Positions 57,578 to 64,000 of a DNA stretch of 64,000 nucleotides are shown piece by piece. A program made the translations under genes and the position numbers. Source of the DNA: Pseudohalocynthiibacter aestuariivivens. Lineage in GTDB: Bacteria; Pseudomonadota; Alphaproteobacteria; Rhodobacterales; Rhodobacteraceae. Where the stretch lies: assembly GCF_018457175.1 (NCBI RefSeq), contig NZ_JAGFNU010000001.1, forward strand, positions 372,001 to 436,000, in the 5' to 3' direction. A model generated the notes under the pieces. It saw only the letters and a program-made list of their open reading frames with translations. It had not been told where the DNA came from and made no database searches. The first letter of the stretch is position 1. Each line of letters starts with the position of its first letter.

Positions 57578-57709
57578 ATGTCAAAGAGCATCAAGGCCGT
57601 TCTGGCTGTTGGACTTATCGCACTGGTTGCTGCGTGTGCTCAGCAAGAAGAAGAAGTTGTTTTTGTTGAAGAGCCAGTTATGGCTGAACCAGTATCCAAC
57701 AAATACTAA
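57578..57709 (+). CDS. 43-residue lipoprotein
   Basis: A short frame encoding MSKSIKAVLAVGLIALVAAC and an acidic 23-residue tail; the lipobox cysteine is residue 20. AGGAGA lies four bases before the ATG, a strong ribosome binding site, and a strong hairpin follows the stop codon. A small hairpin (GGGTAG...CTACCC at 57538-57555) lies upstream. Function unknown; the shape is that of a small envelope lipoprotein. It is too short to be found by most gene callers. Confidence 0.7.
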   Translation: MSKSIKAVLAVGLIALVAACAQQEEEVVFVEEPVMAEPVSNKY

Positions 57710-57718
57710 TTTAAGACC

Positions 57719-57742
57719 GGAGTGGGCGCATGCGCCCACTCC
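57719..57742 (+). terminator. Perfect 24-base palindrome after the 43-residue lipoprotein gene
   Basis: GGAGTGGGCGCA pairs with TGCGCCCACTCC with no mismatch. No T-tract follows, so it may slow or stop transcription with a factor, or protect the mRNA end. Confidence 0.65.
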
Positions 57743-57928
57743 ACCCTCTCGCTTCAATAAATTTTTAAAGCGACACTTTTTGAAACTCACTGGTTTTTTC
57801 AACGCAGGGTTTAAACTGCAGAAACCAAAGCGAAGACAGTTTCAAACAATCATCAAAGCTTTTCGAGTTTCGGTTTATTCTGCAATCAGGCAGCAGCTTG
57901 GCTCCGCGGTGCATGCGGGAGTTCACGC

Positions 57929-58288
57929 ATGTTGAAACATCGTGGCTTCCCGGGCCGGCTTGCTGGCACCGACTTCCAGTTCGTTGTGCGCCGCCCAAAC
58001 AAAAAGGGCGCGACAAAACTAATTGCTCGCGAACGTTATGCAGACCGAAGACCGGCAGACCGCCGCGCGGATGCGGCCTTCATGGCTGCGCTGATCAATC
58101 ATTTTGGTGATGAACCATTTGAGCGAGGAAATCTGGACAGTGGACGTCTGTCGTGGCTGTTTGGCCGTGAAGTTATCCCGGCTGAAGATCCGTTTGATCC
58201 TGAAAGCTACGAGGCTCTTTTAAAGGTCGACGTGCAACGAGCGTCTGCATCATTCCCGGATTTGTTTGATGGGGGTAGCTCGGCGTGA
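57929..58288 (+). CDS. Hypothetical protein
   Basis: A 119-residue soluble protein that I do not recognise. It is arginine-rich in the first half (PNKKGATKLIARERYADRR) and acidic toward the end, with no signal peptide, no membrane segment and no cysteine pattern. GGGAG precedes the ATG. Its place between pccB and pccA suggests only shared conservation in this order. Confidence 0.55.
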   Translation: MLKHRGFPGRLAGTDFQFVVRRPNKKGATKLIARERYADRRPADRRADAAFMAALINHFGDEPFERGNLDSGRLSWLFGREVIPAEDPFDPESYEALLKVDVQRASASFPDLFDGGSSA

Positions 58289-58607
58289 ATTTGCCCATGA
58301 CACCTGACTTTCGGCCAATTTCGGCCAATTTTATGGACTGCAACCCGGAGGGCTATGCAGCCATGCAAATCTTCGGCACATATTCCAACAAGGCAGATGT
58401 CCCTACCCTGGCACCTGCCGATGTTAGTCTATACCGTTACCCTTCCCCTTCTCTTCGACCTGATCTTACCCGGATCAGGTCGAAGAAATCTTTTGTGGGC
58501 AGGCAGACTTTCGCCGAGAAAGCCACTTGTTCTTTGTCAATTGTTACCTTGAACAAAGCCCCTATATATAGAGTACCAAGAACTTTAAATATCGGAGGCA
58601 GAACATC
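58289..58607. other. Gap with hairpin, tandem duplication and promoter
   Basis: No gene was called here. A 10-base tandem duplication (TCGGCCAATT twice) is at 58311-58330. A perfect 14-bp stem (TCTTCGACCTGATC at 58452 with its complement at 58473) has a seven-base loop. A sigma-70-like promoter follows. A frame that begins at 58285 runs through the small lipoprotein gene and pccA, so I reject it. Confidence 0.6.
58541..58570 (+). promoter_or_regulatory. Candidate sigma-70 promoter for small lipoprotein gene
   Basis: TTGTTA at 58541 and TATATA at 58563-58570 are spaced by 16 to 18 bases. The start would lie about 30 bases before the lipoprotein ATG. Confidence 0.55.
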
Positions 58608-58808
58608 ATGCAATTCAAAAGTTTGGCGCTGTTGGCAGCGCTTGTCACGTCCTTATCGGGATGTCTGGATAACGACCTTGAACGCGGTGCGGCGGGCGCC
58701 GCGGCGGGCGCGGTCATTGCAGATGTTACGGACGGAAACGTTCTTACAGGTGCAGTCATCGGCGGCGCAGCTGGCGTACTCTGCGACGACGTGGGCGTTT
58801 GCGAATAA
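58608..58808 (+). CDS. Glycine-zipper lipoprotein
   Basis: A 66-residue protein. The signal peptide ends in a lipobox (TSLSGCLD, Cys19), and the rest is rich in glycine and alanine with GxxxG-like spacing (GAAGAAAGAVIAD, GAVIGGAAGVLCDD), the pattern of glycine-zipper membrane or envelope proteins. GGAGG lies eight bases before the ATG. A strong terminator follows, so it is a single-gene unit upstream of pccA. Confidence 0.75.
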   Translation: MQFKSLALLAALVTSLSGCLDNDLERGAAGAAAGAVIADVTDGNVLTGAVIGGAAGVLCDDVGVCE

Positions 58809-58860
58809 TAAAAACCTACTAAAAGCTTCCGGTGCTAGCCACCGGCGAGTCAATAAATCG

Positions 58861-58896
58861 AACGCCATCAGAGCAAAGCGCTCTGGTGGCGTTTTT
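58861..58896 (+). terminator. Rho-independent terminator after the glycine-zipper gene
   Basis: AACGCCATCAGAGC pairs with GCTCTGGTGGCGTT around a short loop, with one wobble, followed by TTTTT. Confidence 0.85.
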
Positions 58897-58949
58897 TGTG
58901 CTGCATTCGGGGCGGGTCGCCCCACAGATATGAGGGAAAGGGACAGGAT

Positions 58950-60950
58950 ATGTTCAAGAAGATCCTGATTGCAAACCGCGGCGAGATCGCCTGTCGGGTC
59001 ATCAAATCAGCCCGAAAAATGGGCATCAAAACGGTTGCGATTTATTCAGACGCTGACCGGCAGGCGCTACATGTGAAAATGGCTGATGAAGCTGTGCACA
59101 TTGGTCCTTCGCCCGCCAACCAATCTTACATTGTGATCGACAAGGTTATGGACGCAGTTCGTCAGACGGGCGCTGAAGCGGTGCATCCGGGATATGGCTT
59201 TCTGAGTGAAAACTCAAAATTTGCCGAGGCCCTTTCTGCCGCAGGCGTTGCCTTTATAGGACCACCCGTTGGCGCGATCGAGGCGATGGGTGATAAAATC
59301 ACAAGTAAAAAGCTGGCGCAGGAAGCAAACGTTTCCACCGTTCCCGGTTACATGGGGCTGATCGAAGATGCGGACGAAGCGGTAAAGATTTCGAACGAGG
59401 TCGGCTATCCTGTAATGCTCAAGGCCAGTGCTGGCGGCGGTGGTAAAGGCATGCGTATCGCCTGGAATGATGCAGAGGCACGTGAAGGGTTTCAGAGTTC
59501 TAAAAACGAAGCTGCAAACAGCTTTGGCGATGATCGGATTTTCATAGAAAAGTTTGTAACGCAGCCTCGGCATATCGAAATACAGGTACTGGCGGATAGC
59601 CACGGCAACACCATTTATCTAGGTGAGCGTGAATGTTCGATTCAGCGCCGCAACCAAAAAGTGGTTGAAGAGGCACCAAGCCCCTTCCTAGATGAAGCGA
59701 CCCGTAAAGCGATGGGTGAGCAGGCCTGTGCGCTTGCAGCAGCAGTTGACTACGCCAGCGCTGGTACTGTTGAGTTTATCGTTGACGGAGACCGGAAGTT
59801 TTATTTCCTTGAAATGAATACCCGTTTGCAGGTCGAACACCCTGTTACCGAACTGATTACCGGTGTTGATCTGGTTGAACAGATGATCCGCGTCGCTGCG
59901 GGTGAAAAGCTGTCAATCACGCAGGACGATGTAAAGTTAAACGGCTGGGCTGTTGAAAGCCGACTTTATGCAGAAGATCCATATCGTGGGTTCCTGCCGT
60001 CAATTGGCCGTTTGTCACGCTACCGTCCACCTGCAGAGCTTGCGACTGAAGATCATGCTGTTCGTAATGATACCGGTGTCTTTGAAGGTGGCGAGATCAG
60101 CATGTTCTACGACCCGATGATAGCGAAACTCTGCACGTGGGCGCCAACCCGTGCAGATGCAATTGAAGGGATGCGCAATGCATTAGATGGTTTTGAGGTG
60201 GAAGGTATTGGTCATAACCTGCCGTTTCTGAGCGCGGTTATGGATCATCCAAAATTTATTTCCGGGGAAATGACGACAGCCTTTATCGAGGAGGAGTTTC
60301 CTGATGGTTTTAACGGGGTAACGCTTGATACTGATGCGTTGAAACGCATTGCGGCTTCTGCCGCTGCGATGCACAGGGTTGCGGAAATTCGCCGCACGCG
60401 TGTCTCTGGCCGGATGGACAACCACGAACGCAAAGTCGGAAGCGAATGGGTGGTAAGCCTTCAGGGTGAAAACTATCCAGTAACGATTGAAGCAGATCAC
60501 CAAGGGTCTACTGTTCATTTTGATGACGGGCGTACCCATCGTGTTACCTCGGACTGGACCCCAGGTGACAGCCTTGCAGAGCTTAGCGTCGATGGCTCGC
60601 CGCTGGTTCTTAAGGCTGGCAAGATTTCCGGCGGGTTTCGTGTTCGCAGCAGAGGTGCTGACCTGAAAGTTCATGTGCGCACCCCGCGTCAGGCCGAACT
60701 GGCATCGCGGATGCTTGAAAAAACGCCGCCAGACACTTCAAAAATGTTGCTGTGTCCTATGCCCGGGCTGATCATCAACATTGCAGTTGAAGTGGGCGAC
60801 GAGGTGCAGGAAGGTCAGACACTTTGCGCGGTTGAGGCGATGAAAATGGAGAATATTCTTCGCGCCGAAAAGAAATCTGTGGTGACAAAGATTAATGCAA
60901 GCGCGGGTGACAGCCTTGCTGTGGATGATGTGATCATGGAGTTTGAATAA
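58950..60950 (+). CDS. pccA: Propionyl-CoA carboxylase alpha subunit (biotin carboxylase and carrier)
   Basis: A 666-residue protein. The N-terminal biotin carboxylase part begins MFKKILIANRGEIACRVIKS and holds the ATP loop KASAGGGGKGMRIAW. The C-terminal carrier ends in CAVEAMKMENILRAE, whose lysine at about residue 632 carries biotin; 34 residues follow it, as usual. It works with PccB to make methylmalonyl-CoA. I chose the ATG at 58950, since the upstream frame overlaps the terminator. Confidence 0.96.
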   Translation: MFKKILIANRGEIACRVIKSARKMGIKTVAIYSDADRQALHVKMADEAVHIGPSPANQSYIVIDKVMDAVRQTGAEAVHPGYGFLSENSKFAEALSAAGVAFIGPPVGAIEAMGDKITSKKLAQEANVSTVPGYMGLIEDADEAVKISNEVGYPVMLKASAGGGGKGMRIAWNDAEAREGFQSSKNEAANSFGDDRIFIEKFVTQPRHIEIQVLADSHGNTIYLGERECSIQRRNQKVVEEAPSPFLDEATRKAMGEQACALAAAVDYASAGTVEFIVDGDRKFYFLEMNTRLQVEHPVTELITGVDLVEQMIRVAAGEKLSITQDDVKLNGWAVESRLYAEDPYRGFLPSIGRLSRYRPPAELATEDHAVRNDTGVFEGGEISMFYDPMIAKLCTWAPTRADAIEGMRNALDGFEVEGIGHNLPFLSAVMDHPKFISGEMTTAFIEEEFPDGFNGVTLDTDALKRIAASAAAMHRVAEIRRTRVSGRMDNHERKVGSEWVVSLQGENYPVTIEADHQGSTVHFDDGRTHRVTSDWTPGDSLAELSVDGSPLVLKAGKISGGFRVRSRGADLKVHVRTPRQAELASRMLEKTPPDTSKMLLCPMPGLIINIAVEVGDEVQEGQTLCAVEAMKMENILRAEKKSVVTKINASAGDSLAVDDVIMEFE

Positions 60951-60955
60951 GCAGG

Positions 60956-62518
60956 ATGGAACAAACCTCGCAGGCATCTTACCGGATTCCAAGCCTTGCT
61001 ATTTTGTCGGCGCTCGCAATTTTTGCGGCGCTGCAAGCTCTGGCTTATGTAATTGCCGGTGGTGTCTTCGAGTATCCGTTGGATGACGTCTATATCCACC
61101 TTGCGATGGCAGAACAGATCGGGGCAGGGGGATATGGTGTGAACGCAGGGGAATATAGCTCTGCTGCGTCGTCCCCTCTATATCCTTTGCTGCTCTTGCC
61201 CTTTGCTGGTGAGGAGGCGCAGCGATTTGTCCCGCTCATCGTGAATGCAGCTGGTCTAATACTGATGGCATGGCTTTGGGGGCTGATTTTGGTTCAGGCA
61301 GGGTATGATCAGGGTCGAAAGCGGTTTTACGGAATTGTGTTTGCGTGTCTCGGCCCACTTGCGCTCAATATGGCGGGGTTGGCTTTTGTAGGGATGGAGC
61401 ACGCGTTTCATGCCGCAGCGAGTCTTGCGATAATTTACGGCCTGTTGCGCATGATTGACGAAGGGCACGTTGCCTGGTTTCTGATCGCAGGACTGTTTTT
61501 TGCACCTTTGTTTCGGCTGGAAGGTCTGGCTCTGAGCTTGGTGGCAACCGGTCTGATCTTTGCCGCTGGACACTACCGTACAGCTTTGACCGCGCTTTTT
61601 CTTGCTGTGGTGCCGCTCATCTGTTTTTCAATATTTCTGATGACCCTTGGGCTAAGCCCGTTACCCAATTCAGTTCTGACAAAGTTGGGGGGTAACAGTC
61701 TCGGCCATTTGGATTGGACAACACGGTTCTTTCACACAATTGCCAAGAACATGGCCACTGCCCCCGGTCGATTGTTGGCGTTTGAGGTTGTCGTTGCCTT
61801 CGGGTTTGTTTTGATCCCCGGCTTGCTGAAAAATCCACTGCACAGGGCATTTGCGCTTGCAATTGCGCTTGCGGGTTTGGCGCATCTCTGCTTTGGCCAA
61901 GTCGGTTGGCTGCACAGATATGAACCTTATGTGCTGATTGCGCTTATGGCCGGTTTGCTTGCGCTGATTCCGAGGGCGTCATCGGTTCTGTGTGCTGTAC
62001 CTGTTGCCTTGGCTTTGATGATATCAGCAATGTTTTATGTTCCAAAGCTGTTGACTGATCTCGCGCCTAATCCGCGTGCGATTCATGCACAGCAACAGCA
62101 GATGTCGCGATTCGCTAAAGACTATTGGCAGGCCCCGGTCGCAGTAAACGATCTGGGCTGGGTTGCATGGCGCAATCCTAACTATGTCCTCGATCTCTGG
62201 GGACTAGCCTCTGACGAAGCACGGGAGCTTCGTTTGTCCGAAAATATTGCTCCGGGATGGGCAGGTGCCCTGACAGATCGCCACGGTGTTGAGCTTGCTA
62301 TGGTCTACGAAAGTTGGCTGGAGGATGCGGTTGGCGAAGACTGGGTCAAATTGGGCATTCTGCATGCCTTCGTGGGTTTTGCGACGGTTGGTGGCTACGA
62401 TATCACCTTCTATGCAACCACCCAGGATGCCGCCGAACGGCTTGTTCCGCTCCTTAAATCGTTCTCTGAAACCTTGCCAGAGCCGGTCCATTTCGAATTT
62501 GAGCCTGATGTCGGATGA
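60956..62518 (+). CDS. GT-C-like multispanning membrane protein
   Basis: A 520-residue protein with many hydrophobic helices. Near the N-terminus it has FEYPLDDVYIHLAMAEQI with the paired aspartates at 43-44 and SSAASSPLYPLLLLPF, which resemble GT-C glycosyltransferases (dolichyl-phosphate-mannose type). The donor and acceptor are unknown. It starts six bases after pccA and is probably read with it, though it has no known place in propionate metabolism. Confidence 0.7.
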   Translation: MEQTSQASYRIPSLAILSALAIFAALQALAYVIAGGVFEYPLDDVYIHLAMAEQIGAGGYGVNAGEYSSAASSPLYPLLLLPFAGEEAQRFVPLIVNAAGLILMAWLWGLILVQAGYDQGRKRFYGIVFACLGPLALNMAGLAFVGMEHAFHAAASLAIIYGLLRMIDEGHVAWFLIAGLFFAPLFRLEGLALSLVATGLIFAAGHYRTALTALFLAVVPLICFSIFLMTLGLSPLPNSVLTKLGGNSLGHLDWTTRFFHTIAKNMATAPGRLLAFEVVVAFGFVLIPGLLKNPLHRAFALAIALAGLAHLCFGQVGWLHRYEPYVLIALMAGLLALIPRASSVLCAVPVALALMISAMFYVPKLLTDLAPNPRAIHAQQQQMSRFAKDYWQAPVAVNDLGWVAWRNPNYVLDLWGLASDEARELRLSENIAPGWAGALTDRHGVELAMVYESWLEDAVGEDWVKLGILHAFVGFATVGGYDITFYATTQDAAERLVPLLKSFSETLPEPVHFEFEPDVG

Positions 62519-62549
62519 AACAGGGCGCGATATACATAAGCAATGCCCC

Positions 62550-63011
62550 CTACTGGTTCTCTGATGAACCGGCGGCGCGCCTGTCGCGTATTTCTTGCTG
62601 GCGTTCCGGGGTCTTGTCGATCACCCGGGTGAGCTCTCGTACATGCCAGGGAAAGGGTTTGCGCAGCTTAACACCGCCATCCTTGTCGATCAGTACCAAC
62701 ATGAAACCACGCGGCCGAAGCGCAGTACGCCATTCGGACATCGCTGCCGGGTCAGTATCGACAATGACAACAATATCGCGGTCAACCAGTTCTGCCAGTT
62801 CGGCCTTAAGAAGCGCCAACTGGCGAATGAATCGCGGATCAGCGGACGAATCTGCAAATACGACCACAGGGCGCGCAACCCAGAGATACTGCGCCAAAGT
62901 AACTTCTGACGCTTGTGTCGGGCTGAATTCGGTTTCAGGTGGCGGTGGGGTGTCTGCAAATGCACCTGTCGCAACGAGTAACGCAATTAAACTAGCAAGG
63001 ATGAATTTCAT
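62550..63011 (-). CDS. DUF4174 secreted protein
   Basis: A 153-residue protein with a cleavable signal peptide (MKFILASLIALLVATGAFA) and a DUF4174 domain (RPVVVFADSSADPRFIRQL, DRDIVVIVDTDPAA). The fold resembles thioredoxin-like proteins, but the usual cysteine pair is absent. It points against its neighbours and lies between the GT-C-like gene and the mutase gene, an order common in Rhodobacterales. Confidence 0.78.
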   Translation of the reverse strand: MKFILASLIALLVATGAFADTPPPPETEFSPTQASEVTLAQYLWVARPVVVFADSSADPRFIRQLALLKAELAELVDRDIVVIVDTDPAAMSEWRTALRPRGFMLVLIDKDGGVKLRKPFPWHVRELTRVIDKTPERQQEIRDRRAAGSSENQ

Positions 63012-63198
63012 CTGGACTCCTGTCTTACGAGATATAAGCGCAATTTCAGTCGTTTCGAAGGGGCAAGTCGCTCTTTTTCAGGAAAAAAATCATGATGCAC
63101 GTTTGGGCAAGTGTTTCACCGATACCCGCCACAACCTGACGGTGGAGGTTGCAAGGCTATTCTATACACTGAATTGCGTCACCGAGGTGCGCCGACAG

Positions 63199-63206
63199 TT
63201 TGCAAA
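63199..63206. promoter_or_regulatory. Candidate PccR half-site upstream of methylmalonyl-CoA mutase
   Basis: TTTGCAAA lies about 100 bases before the mutase ATG. A second, weaker TTGCAAG is near 63149. No full two-part motif is seen. Confidence 0.4.
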
Positions 63207-63303
63207 AACACCTGATTCAAAAGCGAAAGCAGGAAGGTCAGGAGAGAATTTATCTGTGATGCGAGAAAGCACCCCGCAGCTGCATTGAAAAGAGGAAATT
63301 GTG

Positions 63304-64000
63304 ATGACCAAAAAAAATGAATGGGCTGAGCTTGCCGCGAAAGAGTTGCGCGCAAGATCTGTTGATGACCTGACATGGCATACATTGGAAGGGATCGACG
63401 TTAAGCCGGTCTACACCGAAGAAGACCTCGCAAACGTAGACCACTTGGGAACTATTCCGGGTGCTGTTCCATTTACCCGCGGTGTAAAAGCAACGATGTA
63501 TGCAGGTCGCCCCTGGACCATTCGTCAGTATGCCGGGTTTTCAACAGCCGAAGAGTCCAATGCATTTTACCGCCGTGGCCTCGCGGCAGGTCAACAGGGT
63601 GTTTCGGTCGCTTTTGATCTGGCGACACACCGTGGCTATGACAGTGATCATCCGCGCGTTGTCGGAGATGTCGGTAAAGCAGGTGTCGCGATTGATAGCG
63701 TTGAGGATATGAAAATCCTTTTTGACGGCATACCGCTCGACAAAGTTTCGGTTTCGATGACGATGAACGGGTCCGTGATCCCGATCCTTGCGAGTTTCAT
63801 TGTGACAGGTGAAGAGCAGGGTGTAGACCGCGCACTTTTGTCTGGCACAATTCAGAACGATATCCTGAAAGAATTCATGGTGCGTAATACTTACGTTTAT
63901 CCGCCGGAACCGTCGATGCGGATCATTGCGGATATTATCGAATACACCGCTGCAGAGATGCCGAAATTCAACTCGATCTCGATCTCGGGTTATCACATGC
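63304..64000 (+). CDS. Methylmalonyl-CoA mutase, N-terminal part
   Basis: The gene is open to the window end, so the first 232 residues are seen. It begins [16 protein letters not shown] and reads [20 protein letters not shown] and [20 protein letters not shown], the usual barrel start of the B12-dependent mutase. This enzyme converts methylmalonyl-CoA to succinyl-CoA, finishing propionyl-CoA use. AGAGGA lies about seven bases before the ATG. The B12-binding half lies outside the window. Confidence 0.95.
   Translation, partial: MTKKNEWAELAAKELRARSVDDLTWHTLEGIDVKPVYTEEDLANVDHLGTIPGAVPFTRGVKATMYAGRPWTIRQYAGFSTAEESNAFYRRGLAAGQQGVSVAFDLATHRGYDSDHPRVVGDVGKAGVAIDSVEDMKILFDGIPLDKVSVSMTMNGSVIPILASFIVTGEEQGVDRALLSGTIQNDILKEFMVRNTYVYPPEPSMRIIADIIEYTAAEMPKFNSISISGYHM

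Noticed and set aside
57381-57935. 184-codon frame over the 43-residue lipoprotein
   Set aside because: No ribosome binding site, low-complexity translation, and it covers a hairpin and a better supported small gene.
58285-58968. 227-codon frame between the hypothetical gene and pccA
   Set aside because: It runs through the small lipoprotein gene, its terminator and the pccA start, all better supported in another frame.
1-64000. CRISPR array, insertion sequence, prophage or tRNA
   Set aside because: No spaced repeat array, transposase, integrase, phage gene or tRNA cloverleaf was recognised on either strand.

Overview
The window looks like a chromosomal segment of an alphaproteobacterium of the order Rhodobacterales, most likely the marine Roseobacter group. 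The reasons are the gene families present: a PccR-type ScfR regulator beside propionyl-CoA carboxylase, a TMAO/betaine-type bet-cho cluster with choline sulfatase, a non-pyrrolysine MttB-family methyltransferase beside gcvTHP, and several short Rhodobacterales-type lipoproteins. GC content looks moderate (low to mid 50s by eye, not calculated). No phage, insertion sequence, CRISPR array, tRNA or rRNA gene was seen. One RNA gene, RNase P RNA, is clear.

Layout. 1-7500: the end of an MttB-family methyltransferase, two regulators (LysR and XRE-cupin) and the glycine cleavage operon gcvT-gcvH-gcvP, then a PhnA-like protein. 7600-15300: a long leftward block with dtd, a PfkB sugar kinase, and a membrane-stress-type set (zinc-ribbon membrane protein, SPFH protein, DUF2927 lipoprotein, TelA, XpaC, a 27-residue membrane peptide, TerC). 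15400-24400: housekeeping genes (rluB, tadA, gatCA, rnpB, rpmG, yccA-like) with a TetR unit that has two matching operators. 24500-31600: regulators, a quinone-oxidoreductase-like enzyme, hisN-like phosphatase, and a purine salvage group (8-oxoguanine deaminase, guanine deaminase). 31700-43800: mgtE, 5-formyl-THF cyclo-ligase, ymdB-like phosphoesterase, drug/metabolite transporters, two SLC13-type permeases on either side of a gene-poor gap that holds a possible GAF-gene relic, yebC, and argP/argO. 43900-52100: choline uptake (choXWV) divergent from choline sulfate and choline oxidation (betI-betC-betB-betA). 52500-64000: propionyl-CoA assimilation (pccR, pccB, pccA, start of methylmalonyl-CoA mutase) with small lipoproteins and hypotheticals interleaved.

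How the genes fit together. Choline or choline O-sulfate is imported and oxidised to glycine betaine by the bet-cho genes. MttB-family methyltransferases demethylate betaine-like compounds, and the glycine cleavage system turns the resulting glycine into CO2, ammonia and methylene-THF. 5-formyl-THF cyclo-ligase also serves the folate pool. The right end carries the propionyl-CoA to succinyl-CoA route, with candidate PccR sites (TTTGCAAA) ahead of pccR, pccB and the mutase.

Most notable are: the TerC / small peptide / XpaC / TelA / DUF2927 / SPFH / zinc-ribbon block as a candidate envelope or metal stress system; the hidden 27-residue and 43-residue genes; a near-perfect sigma-54 promoter ahead of a small XRE regulator; a 16-bp perfect palindrome ahead of gcvT; and a hairpin repeat whose half-copies sit at gene junctions, one of them supplying the ribosome binding site of betB.
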